Notes under the pieces: generated by a model
The model's database searches: none
What the model was told of the DNA's origin: nothing
What the model saw: the letters and a program-made list of their open reading frames with translations, nothing else
Translations under genes and position numbers: made by a program
Assembly: GCA_958450325.1 (NCBI GenBank)
Contig: OY288242.1
Coordinates: 66,231,562-66,295,561 of the forward strand
DNA: 64,000 nt
Origin: Agrostemma githago
Taxonomy: Eukaryota > Streptophyta > Magnoliopsida > Caryophyllales > Caryophyllaceae
Reading direction: 5' to 3'
Shown here: piece after piece, positions 10,158-21,600 of the stretch
Position numbering within the stretch: the stretch's first letter is position 1
Layout: every line of letters starts with the position of its first letter

Positions 10158-13100
10158 CAATTACACAAGAGAACCTCGACAGGATAAATGAAGTTGATAC
10201 ACTCGAGGATGATAATGATTTGGATCCTATATTATCTTTTAAGAAAAAGTTTGATTCTATTCATGATAGTCGTCTAACCACTAATTTTGAGTGTGTTTCT
10301 AGTCTTAAATTACCTAAAGATTCCCCTAAAGTGACCCCGTCGATTCAATGTCCTCCTGAATTGGAATTAAAACCCCTGCCTAATAACTTAAAGTATGTTT
10401 TCTTAGGTGAACATGATACTTTACCTGTAATTATTTCTAGTTCACTTTCTGAATCGCAGGAGTTTAAATAGTTAAATGTGCTTAAGAAATATAAAGAGGC
10501 GATAGGGTGGACCATTGGTGATATTAAGGATATTAGTCCTACATTGTGTATGCATAACATTTTTCTTGAGGATGGTGCCAAACCAGTTAGAGAAACTCAA
10601 CGTAGACTTAACCCGTCAATGATGGAAGTTGTGAAAAAAGAAATTCTTAAGTGGCGAGATGCGGGGTGTGATATTCCCTATCTCATATTCAAAATGGGTA
10701 AGTCCTATCCATGTAGTGCCTAAAAAGACCGGGATTACTGTTGTTGAAAATAGTAAAGGAGAACTAGTTCCCACTAGAGTGTCAAATGGATGGAGGGTTT
10801 GCATAGACTATAGAAAGCTAAATCAAGTCACTAGAAAAGACCACTTGCCTTTACCATTCATAGATCAAATGTTAGAAAAGCTTGCAGGACGTTCTTACTT
10901 TTGTTTTCTAGACGGTTATTCCGGGTATATTCAAGTTCCTCCCGAGGATCAAGAAAAGACAACTTTTACATGCCCTTTTGGTACTTTTGCTTTTAGAAGA
11001 ATGCCTTTTGGACTTTGTAATGCTCCTGGCACATTTCAGCGTTGTATGATGAGCATATTTTCAGATTTGCTTGATAATTCCATGGAGGTTTTTATGGATG
11101 ATTTTATTATTTTTGGTGATGATTTTGATTTATGTCTCCATAATTTATGTCTTGCTTTAAAAAGATGTGTCGAGACTAATCTTGTGCTTAACTTTGAAAA
11201 ATTTCATTTTATGGTGGAAAAAGGAGTTGTCCTAGGCCACGTTATCAATGCTAAAGGGTTGGAAGTTGATCAAGCTAAAATAGATATTATTAGTTCGTTA
11301 CCCTATCCTAGTTGTGTGCGTGAAATCAGATCATTTTTAGGGCATGCTGGATTCTATAGACGATTTATACAGAATTTTTCCACTATTGCATCACCTTTAT
11401 CTAACTTACTTGCTAAAGATGTACCATTTGTGTTTGATGATAAGTGTAAGGAAGCATTTAATACGTTAAAAGATAAATTAACTTCCGCACCAGTGATTAA
11501 ACCTCCTAATTGGTCATTACCTTTTGAAATAATGTGTGATGCTAGTGATAAAGCGGTAGGAGCTTCATTAGGGCAAAAAGTTGGCAAGGAATCTCATGTT
11601 ATATATTATGCGTCGAAAACTCTTGACCCGGCCCAATGCAACTATACTGTCACTGAAAAGGAATTGTATGCTGTTATTTTTGCTCTTGAAAAGTTTAGAT
11701 CGTATTTGCTTGGTACTCACGTGGTAGTATACTCCGATCACTCTGCTTTGAAATATTTGCTAAAAAAGAAAGAGTCTAAACTAAGATTGTTACGATGGAT
11801 GTTATTATTACAAGAATTTGATTTGGAAATAAAAGATAAGAAAGGAGCAGAAAACTTAGTTGCTGACCATCTTAGTAGGATCATTAAGGAACAAGACATA
11901 ACTGCCCTCTCTTCTGATTTGTTTCCTGATGAACAATTGTATGCATTAAATGTGAAATATCCTTGGTATGCTGATATTGTTAATTAGTTGGTATCGAAGG
12001 AGTTTCCTAAGGAACTTAGTAAAGCCCAAAAAGATAAAATTAAGCATGATACTAAGTATTATATTTGGGATGAACCTTATTTGTTTAAAATTTGTTCCGA
12101 TAATGTTATAAGAAGATGTGTGCCTGAAGAGGAAAGTAAATCCATTCTTGAATTTTGTCACTCATTTGAGTGTGGGGGTCCGAAACGAACAGCTCATAAA
12201 GTTCTAGAATGTGGATTCTTTTGGCCTTCTCTGCATAAAGATGCTTATACCTCTGTGAAAACTTGTGATCAATGTCAGAGAAGTGGTAACATTTCTAGGA
12301 GAGATCAAATGCTTCTTACTTCCATATTTGTTGCTGATGTTTTTGATGTTTGGGGTATTGATTTTATGGGACCTTTTTCATCGTCTTTTGGGAATACTTA
12401 CATTCTTTTAGCAGTCGATTATGTTTCTAAATGGGTGGAGGCCAAAGCTACTAGAACTAATGATTCTAAGGTGGTTGCTGAGTTTGTTAGGGATCAGATT
12501 TTTAATAGGTTTGGTATTCCTAGAGCTATCATTAGTGACAGAGGGACTCACTTTTGTAATCGTACCATGAGGCTTTATTTAGGAAATATCATGTTACTCA
12601 TAAGATTTCTACTGCTTATCACCCACAGACTAATGGACAAGCTGAGGTTTCTAATAGAGAAATAAAATCAATTCTGGAGAAGGTTGTGAGTCCTAATAGG
12701 AAAGATTGGAGTAAGCGTTTAGGTGATGCATTATGGGCATATAGAACTGCATACAAAACTCCAATAGGGATGTCTCCTTATCGCTTGATATTTGGGAAAG
12801 CTTGTCACCTTCCAGTTGAATTAGAGCATCGAGCATTTTGGGCGATTAAGAAGTGTAATTGTAATTATGAAAAGTTTGTTGCTCACAGAATACTAGAAAT
12901 TCTAGAATTGGAGGAGATAAGGAATGATGCATATGAAAATTCTCGGATCTACAAAGAGAAAACTAAGGCTCATCATGATAAAATGTTATCTAGAAAAAGC
13001 TTTAATGTGGGTGATAAAGTCCTCCTTTATAATTCTAGGTTAAGATTATTTCTTGGGAAATTGAGATCAAGATGGATCGGTCCCTTTGAGGTTCATAAGG

Positions 13101-13249
13101 TGTTTGATCACGGAGCGGTAGAAATTAAAGGATGCGAGTCAGGGAGGATAATTAAAGTGAATGGTCATAGACTTAAGCCATATTATGATGGATTCGAGGT
13201 CAATTTGGTGGATATTATTGATTTGGAGGATCCAACTTATGAAAATTGA
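10158..13249 (+). pseudogene. Athila pol relic (RT, RNase H, integrase)
   Basis: The reading begins mid-protein just after the Tat LTR. A TAG at 10469-10471 interrupts the linker before RT. A frame change lies near 10670. RT and RNase H are then open to a TAG at 11985-11987, with catalytic FMDD at 11091-11102 and RNase H blocks (CDASDKAVGASLGQ, TEKELYAVIFALEKFR, YSDHSALKYLL, VADHLSR). Integrase follows in the same frame (zinc finger with CDQCQR, core WGIDFMGPF and SDRGTHFCN). A frame change near 12570 moves the QTNGQAE-Glu region into the frame that ends at TGA 13247-13249. With at least two stops and two shifts it is inactive. The missing start is explained by the Tat insertion. Confidence 0.88.
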
Positions 13250-14352
13250 GAAATAGCATGTCGAGCCACGACGTAAAATAAGGCGCTTCACGGGAGGCAA
13301 CCCGAGCTTGTATATTTATTTTGTATGATTGACTAATTATTTTACTTAGTTTTATTTTTCCCTTTATATTTAATTTCCCTATTTCACTTGTCTTGGTCCA
13401 GGGTTGGAATTTTGCAGGATAGATAACAGTGATCCTTTGCTGAACGTGTGATAGCTGTCAATGGGATGAAGTTTTCAAAAATCAACGTGGACAAGATGCA
13501 TATAGTTCTACTTCGCTAGACCCGCTAAGTACCATTATCTCTCTTATATATTTATATGTGCATATTTTCAGCTCTTTGATGTCTATTTTTGACATTGAGA
13601 ACAATGTCGGATTTAAGTGTGGGGATGAGGTAAACTGAAAATTGGATAGATTATTGCTGAATGTGGAGTTGACGGGTGGGCATTACATTGAATCTGTGTT
13701 TTGCAGGCTATTTTAAAATTTTGGGATAAGTGAATATTTAGGCGAAGTGCTGTTCAAATTTTTTTTGAAATTTTTTTGATAGAAATTTGAGATTAAAAGT
13801 TTTAGCCTTTGTTTTTGTTGACCTACCTAACTTGGGAAGTTGACGACAAATTTTAATCTAACATTTTGTCACAAAATACTAGTAATATTTTTAAAATGAT
13901 TTCTAGTGATGATATTAGTGAATGAAAAATGTTTTGAAGTTATATATGCACTTATTTTTCCTCCCGATCGAACTTGGGTTAATTAATTTGATAGTAGATA
14001 ATATTTTAAGTCTCTTTTAAATTTGATTTATAAGTGAATTATAAAGAATAGCACTTGCTTTAGCTACCTTAACTATACTTTTCGTTGACTCTGGAGGTAC
14101 GGGATGTAAGTCGGGCTTGTCTAATTAATTTACTTTCATAGGTGATTCCTAATTAGGGCGATAAGGAAGATTAGATACCTCAAGAGTGAGTGAGTCGTTC
14201 TTGTGACTCGAGTTATTAAATCTGAGGGGAACCTAGTCCTAATGGGATTGGGAAAATGCCTAATGCCTAATGCCTTGTCCGGAAGGGCGGGAGTCATTGG
14301 TTGAAAGCTCGCTACATGGGTCATTTGATCGGAAAAAAAAATGAAAAAAAAA
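13250..14352 (+). other. Athila post-pol non-coding region
   Basis: No gene. It holds the conserved Athila post-pol motif CTTCACGGGAGGCAACCCG (about 13286-13304) and, near 13610-13630, a TTTAAGTGTGGGG phrase also known after Athila pol. It ends in an A-rich tract where the CACTA element inserted. An env-like ORF, found in some Athila families, is absent. Confidence 0.6.
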
Positions 14353-14379
14353 CACTACTACACAAATGGGCTATTGCAA

Positions 14380-14745
14380 CACCTTAAAAGTGTTGCCTAA
14401 TGGGTTAAAAGTGTTGCTAAAGGCTTTTGCAACACCTTTAGGTGTGTTGCTTAAAGTTGTGTTGCAATAGTTTAATGCAACAGTTTCTACAACACTTTCT
14501 TATCAAATGCAACACTTTTTTATAAGTGTTGCTTATAATTAGAATACGCAACACTTTTTTAGCAACACATATGATTATCTAATGCAACACTTTGACAGAA
14601 AAATGCAACACTTTTGAGGGGCAAAAGCAACACTCAATCTTGTTTTTGGCAACACTTGTAATTGGCTTAAGCAATATGTTATAAAAGCAAATGCAACACT
14701 TTTAATCATTGTTTGCGACATTTTTTTTTTACTGAATGCAACAAT
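14380..14745. repeat. Left subterminal repeats of the CACTA element
   Basis: More than ten copies of GCAACACTTT or its inverse AAAGTGTTGC (variants included) lie within about 370 bp of the terminus. In En/Spm such motifs bind the TNPA-type protein. Confidence 0.85.
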
Positions 14746-17700
14746 CCCGCAAATTTTGATTAAATTATTGTTAAATCACAAGAATTTTGATTTTTATTGT
14801 AGATGTAACTAAAACTATACATAATAATTCATATAAATAGTCTTGCATAATAAAGTACATATTCGAAAATACTATTAAGTAAAATAAAAACTACAATTCA
14901 TATAAATAATGTCTCAATAAACTCTATTCATCATGTAAATAACTTCTAGCAATGTCGAGTACGTAACTTTTCTAGAAGTACATAAGGATACAAATAGCAT
15001 GACTTTGCAAAATTAATTGAGTATTAGCCAATCAGGTCACTATGGTATTAGCCAATCAGCTCACAAGAATAAGTGGACTTTGAATCCAATCCAAGCACGG
15101 ACGAAAACAAAGCTGAAACTGCACCCATTGCTCGTGAATAAACCAGCTTGAATAGGCATGAAAACAGCTTGCGTCGCAAGCATGGACAGCAGCTGATTCA
15201 CTAATAAACTGCAGCATGAACGAGTCTAAAATTACATCCAACAACAGCTTGAATCGAGTAAGAACCATGGCCTATAATTTCTTCATAAGACCTAGAATTG
15301 ACTAGACCAATAGCTGCATCAGAGAGCCTGAAGTAGCTTAAAAAACGCATCTGAAAGTTCTACAAACGCAGTCTGATTCACACATGATGTAGCCTGTATT
15401 CACATCAACTCACAACCAAGAATTGAGCCTCAATTTCCAAACGAAAACAAGTAACCGACAGCCTGAAACCTCAGTTTGTGTGACAACAAGCAGCGGTTAT
15501 CATTAGGATCAAACATTATGTAAAACAAATTACGCCGACAATTACGACTATCTAATTCCTTAGTATTAACAAACCATTAATTGCAGCACATACAATGCAT
15601 AAATGATGAATTCAATGTCGTAATAATGATCATACCGAAAATCAATTGAAAAAATTAACCTCAAAATTGAATAAAAATGGCAGCAGAAAGCAAGCTATTT
15701 ACCTTAATAGTTGTTATATCCTTGACCCTGCAAAATAATTAGGTCAATGATTATTTTTTTTTTTTAAAAAGTAACAAAAAGAATATGTATTCTTTATATG
15801 ATACAAATAAGATAAATAATCACCACCACCTAAGACATTAAGGAGTTAAGGCATGAGTGACTATGCAGATCAAAAACAGACGCACACTTGAAAAATAAGA
15901 AAGGAGAAACATAATCTCTACATAGGCATCCTCAAGGAGTATATTCATGACTAAAACTATATTTTTAAGATGGTTTATATTGAGAAAATTATTAAGAGTA
16001 GTGCAATCGTAAATAAATAAATTGAAGTTAAAGAAAACTTTGACGAAGTTTATACTCCCTTCATCTATTCAATTCTTTAGATAGGCCCACCATTTCTCCT
16101 CACAAAAATGGGATCCACGTAAAGAATTGAATGGATAAGAGAGTAGCTAGTTAATCATCCGACATCTCCAATGAACCACAAAAACCTAAGGCTTGTTTAT
16201 GGGGACACCAAACAAGCACTAATATCATTACTAAGATATCAAGTGTGCCCAAATCAATATTTAATATAACAGCCTTAGTGACTATATACATAACAAGTTG
16301 AGTGTACCGGTTCAATAATCTAAACATTAAGATAGCAATATCAAGAAGTCCAATTTATACCTAAATGACTTCTATAAATATAATACTGTACAAAGAAAAA
16401 CTATACAAATATCGATTTTAGAGTACTGTCAATTATTGACAGTGGTGACGATCTGGGATCAAATTTTGTTATTTTATCTGACAAAATAGGATCATTTTCA
16501 CATTCTCACGCCCACATTCGAAGTCATAATCAATATAGACATGAATCATATATTATAAAGTCTAAACTAATAAAGAAAAGTAAAACTTACTAACTTGAAT
16601 GAAGCTCATTGCAGCAACCTTCTGAATTTATCATAATTAAATGCAAATCGCATTCCGGTTGACGCAGATTACATGTAAGTAGGTGTAGTTTGTATTCTAT
16701 ATAAACTCGGGCTATATTATGTCAATAACATAGCTTTATTTTGGACAAGATGCAGCCTAAAGCAAAGTGTGACGCATCTTTGCTAGATGAACTGGTGTAG
16801 CTTGATTTTTGAATTGAACAAGTACCCATCAGGTCAGAAGCATAGCGTAGTTACTCAATAAGAGAATTAACGATAAATTCCCTCAAAAAGGGAATTATAA
16901 GCATGGAAATATGAATAAAATCGACATAATTACTCGTTACTATTTGACCCTATCAATGGACAATCAGGCTTCCCAAAAATCAACTTTTAATGAGTTTCTA
17001 CACTATAGTATCAAAAGAACAAAACATGGGTAGGCATAAACTGTTATTGGCATATTGAATGATGAACAATAAAAGAAAAGGTGAAATCTTTTATTCAAAA
17101 GCTACACATAAAAGTAATATATGTTGTCTATTATACGTATTTTTGTTATTTCTCTACAAGGAATGTAGGATACCACCAAGTCACAAGAGACCTATAAAAG
17201 TATGTTGCAAGCGGTACATCCCGGGTTATCTACATACTTAAAATAACGACAAATGAAGTACTTGTCAAAATAAGCACATGACATCAACTAAACAACAACA
17301 CTTTACTTCAGCTATAGAGTAGGTTCAAAACCCACAACTGGAACTATTGACCATAAAGGAATCACTCAAAGTACTAAACTCCAACCTCGGTTATATATCA
17401 AATAGTGCAGGTGATCAGAGCATGACCTATGATATGAAAATATTATCGAAGATGGGGACTCTAGTGAGTCATATATCAGTATTATTACTAATGCTTCAAT
17501 ACTTAAGTTCAATATCATCAATTCTTAACAGTTAACACCAATTCAAAACTAAAGTCAGATAACGCAGTGAGTTAGAAATTAATGATATAAGCAAGTGCTC
17601 AACCCACCAACAAGTAAAAGTCTAAATTATTGCAATATAGATCTAAAGAAATCTTATAAAGCAATAACATTTAGATAAATACAGGTGCTTACAGTTCAAT

Positions 17701-18003
17701 GCCGACAATTATGAAGATATTTTTTTCCTAGATCCATTGTATTTGCAATTCCTGAAATTAATCAAACAACATAATAACAACCCGTCAAACTTATATGATC
17801 ATCAAACTCACAGGATCATCATATTCATCAAACCTAAAAGTTCTTTTTTTTATTTGTTACGCATCCGTGGTATGTCTCCACTAGAGGAATAATAATGGAT
17901 CCTCTATATAACTATTAACATTTGTAATGGTGCGTGAAAAGCAAAGGTTGAGTTGTGCCATACTGCCATGTGAGTAATTCCAATATTGAAATGGGTGTAT
18001 GTG
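14746..18003. other. CACTA interior, left part: non-coding
   Basis: AT-rich sequence with no reading frame above about 70 codons that shows protein features. A Stowaway MITE lies at 16055-16143. Short GC-richer blocks (15050-15530) could be exons of a non-coding transcript, but nothing proves it. Confidence 0.4.
16055..16143. mobile_element. Stowaway-type MITE (89 bp)
   Basis: Starts CTCCCTTCATCTATTCAATTC and ends with its near reverse complement (GAATTGAATGGATAAGAGAG). Flanked by TA at 16053-16054 and 16144-16145. The CTCCCT start and TA target are Stowaway (Tc1/mariner) traits. Confidence 0.8.
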
Positions 18004-18008
18004 CGTTA
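18004..18008. repeat. Left target-site duplication (CGTTA) of the copia array
   Basis: CGTTA just before the TGTTAG of the first LTR is repeated at 50607-50611 right after the last LTR. One duplication therefore encloses the whole 32.6-kb array. Confidence 0.9.
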
Positions 18009-18614
18009 TGTTAGAGTTAATGCTTCAAAAGAAGCTCTTTTAAGTATCATTATTATCCCACATGGATCATTTATGACTACTAAACTATGCTTATATATGA
18101 CCCTCTTTAATGCTCTACTAGTCGTGTACAAGAGAGGACTATGTACACCACACACGCGCGCGCGCGCGCGCGCCGGGCCGGGCTCGGGCGCCCGCGGCGC
18201 ACCGCTTGCGGGTATTTTTTGGTAGTCGAATTATTTGTTTTTATCCAGAAGCTTCCTTTTTCTCCGAGACTGATTGCTGCAAGTCTCCACTTGCTCTTTA
18301 TTGCTCTCGTCTCTTCAGTTTTGAACACACAAAAAACATACATACACATATTCTCTCGTTCTTCATACTTTCATCTCTGTTCCGGTTAAGTTATTGGCAA
18401 GCGTTCTTGGCTGTATTCAACCGTACTTCACCTACACTGAAGTTACGGTATAGTTGTGGAATCCTGGGAGTTGAGTGCTATTGAGGCCGTGTGTAGCAGA
18501 CGGGGCATAAATCAACTTTAGGACAGTGACGTTTGTCGCGACACAGCTTCTGTTCTTCGTCCAGATAAGATCTATCTCATTTCTTCCCTTAACTCTACTA
18601 CTACCGTGATAACA
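18009..18614 (+). mobile_element. Copia LTR 1 (606 bp, deletion form, TATA lost)
   Basis: Begins TGTTAGAG and ends GATAACA. Relative to the 726-bp form it lacks four pieces (about 16, 16, 52 and 36-40 bp). The last lost piece, after TTTATTGCT, contains the TATATAA box of the other LTRs. It is the left end of the array. Confidence 0.92.
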
Positions 18615-18631
18615 ATCTAAAGTTGATTTAT
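18507..18631 (+). promoter_or_regulatory. LTR/leader inverted repeat at the PBS position (putative self-priming hairpin)
   Basis: ATAAATCAACTTTAG at 18507-18521, in the LTR, is the exact reverse complement of CTAAAGTTGATTTAT at 18617-18631, which starts 2 nt after the LTR end. No TGG-type tRNA primer site is present in the 32-nt leader before the ATG at 18647. The same arrangement occurs in every unit (for example 23870-23884 with 23980-23994). It could serve as a self-primer, as known for Tf1 of fission yeast, or as a structure in front of the start codon. Confidence 0.6.
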
Positions 18632-18646
18632 TTTCGTTATAACATC

Positions 18647-21600
18647 ATGGTTGGTAGTCCGGTTAATGCTGTTCCCTCTACTCCTCCTACTCCTGTAGTC
18701 ACTTCTGTTCCTGCTACTATTATTCATAACCCTTTTATACCCGACATGTCCAGATTAGAACTTTTTGATGGAAAAAATTACCGTATGTGGTCGGATAAAA
18801 TGGAATTTTTCCTAACTCAATTGGGGGTCGTTTATACACTTACTAAATCTGAGGCTCCAGAAAAATCGGGTAGAGATTATGAAACGGATAATGTTACTTG
18901 TAGGGGAATGTTATTGCATTATATGACTTCTTCTTTGTACTTGATTTACAGTAAGTTTAAGAAGGCTACTGAAATTTGGGATGCTCTCAAAACCAAGTAT
19001 GGTTCTGATGATTATGGAACGAAAAAGTATGCTTGCAGTCGTTGGTTAAATTTCAAGCTAGTCGATGAGAAACCCATCTTAGATCAAGTCCATGAGTACG
19101 AAAATCTGTGTGCAGAGGTAATGGCAGAAGGTATGAAAATTTGTGAGGTTTTTCAGGCTAATTGTCTTTTAGATAAACTTCCGGTTTCTTGGGAAAATTA
19201 TGTTCGTAGTATGAAACACAAACAAAAAGATTTTACCCTTTTAGAACTAGTGTCCCATATAAAGATTGAGGAACAAAACCGTATACAGACTTTGGGAAAA
19301 CAAGTCGAACACTCTTCTTCCATGGCTAACCTGACCGAGTCTAAGAACCATTACAAGGGGCAAAAACGGGGTAACAAATCTTCTAATCAAGTTCATGGGA
19401 CTAGAAACCAGAATACCTTAAAACGGGATGGCAAAGGGGATTCTAAAGGTGAAGGTAAACGGGAATTTAAGGGAAATTGTTTTACATGTGGTAAACCGGG
19501 TCATTCTTCTAGATTTTGTCCCGATGGCTTTTCTCCCGCTGGTAAACGGAACCCCAATAAATCTCACGTTAATCTTACTGAACAAGATGACGATATCATT
19601 GCTGCTGTTGTATCAGAAGTTAATTTAGTAAGCAATTTTTCCGAATGGGTTGTTGACACCGGCGCTACAAGGCACATCTGCTCTAATCGGGATGTCTTCA
19701 CGGATTACTCTCAAGTACCAAGTGGGGAATGCGTATTTATGGGAAATTCTAGCACCGTGAAGGTACTTGGTAAAGGGAAAGTCATTTTGAAGCTCACTTC
19801 TGGTAAGACTCTTGAACTTAATAACGTGCTACATGTTCCTGACATACGAAGAAATCTTATCTCTGGAGCTTTATTAAACAAAGCAGGTATCAAATTAGCT
19901 TTCGAATCTGATAAACTTGTGCTTACTAGAAATGGAAATTTTGTTGGCAAAGGCTTTTGTAATGGTGGACTATTTGTATTAGACATAGAAGTTATTAATA
20001 AGAATTCATCCTCTTCCGTTTATATTGCTGAGTCTGTCTCTTTATGGCATGCTAGACTAGGACATGTTAATGTGACCTCGATTAAAAACATGAAAAAGCA
20101 TGACCTGATTCCTGACTTTAGCGACACAAATTTTGATAAGTGTGAAATATGTGTCGAAGCTAAGCATGCTAAAACACCCTTTAATAAATGTGTGGAACGT
20201 TCTACTACGCTTCTTGAGCTAATTCACTCAGACTTAGCTGACTTTAAGAACACCACAAGTAGGGGTGGGAAACATTACTATATCACTTTTGTGGATGATT
20301 ATTCTCGCTACACTAGGGTCTATTTATTAACAACCAAAGATGAGGCTGAAAACAAGTTCATAGAGTTTAAGGCTGAGGTTGAAAATCAATTAGACCTTAA
20401 AATAAAACGTGTAAGATCTGACCGGGGAGGTGAATACGATGGTAATCCACTTAGTGACTATTGTAAGACCCATGGTATTATACATGAAAGGACCGCCCCC
20501 TATTCACCCCAACAAAACGGTGTTGCCGAACGCAAAAACCGATCACTAAAGAATATGATGAATGCAATGTTGTTAAGTTCTGGAATGCCAACTAATATGT
20601 GGGGTGAAGCAGTCCTTTATGCATGTCATGTTCTGAATCGCGTACCTCATAAGAAAACAGGTAAGACTCCTTATGAGCTATGGAGAGGATACAAGCCCAA
20701 TCTCAAATACCTCAAAGTGTGGGGGTGCCTGGCGAAGATCGGGATTCCAACGTTTCAAAGGAGCAAAATTGGACCGAAAACCGTAGACGGAATTTTCATC
20801 GGGCATGCCATGAATAGTGCAGCTTACCGCTTCATTCTTAAAGATTCGTCCGGTTTCGGGGCCATAAAAGAATCTAGAGATGCAGAATTTTTTGAGCATA
20901 TTTTTCCTATGAAAACTAACTCTTTGGCTCCTGTTGTTGCAGCGCGTCTCCCTACTCCTGCGGCGGTTCCTGAGGAACCTCGAAGGAGCAAACGATCCAG
21001 GACCGAAACTAGCTTTGGTCCAGATTTCGTGACCGCTTTCCTTGCCGAAACGAGTTTAGTTGATGAGTATGTTGTAAATGTTTTTATGCTCGAAACAGAT
21101 CCTAGAACTTATAAAGAGGCTATGAGCTCCATTGATTCCACTTTTTGGCTTCAAGCCATTAATAGTGAAATAGAGTCTATTATGAGTAATAACACTTGGG
21201 TGTTAACAGATTTACCTAGGGGTTGTAAACCCCTAAGTAATAAGTGGGTGTTTAGAAAGAAACTCAAACCCGATGGCTCAGTTGATAAATTTAAGGCCAG
21301 ACTTGTTGTATGTGGTAATCGTCAAACGAAAGGTTTGGATTTCTTTGATACTTACTCACCTGTTACTAAAGTGTCTACTATTAGAGCTCTAATTGCACTT
21401 GCATCTATACATGATTTAGTTATTCATCAGATGGATGTAAAGACTGCATTTTTAAATGGCGATCTTGATGAAGAGATCTACATGAAACAACCAGAAGGTT
21501 TTTTGGCTCCTGGACAAGAGAACAAGGTATGCAAGCTCATCAGGTCCTTGTACGGCCTGAAACAGGCACCAAAACAATGGTATGACAAATTTGACAAAAC

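Noticed and set aside
13250..14352. Env-like gene of Athila
   Set aside because: No reading frame with a signal peptide or membrane segments exists in the post-pol region on either side of the CACTA insertion.
14380..14745. Regular short repeats that could suggest a CRISPR-like array
   Set aside because: Motifs are about 10 bp, occur in both orientations with uneven spacing, and match the other end of the CACTA element.
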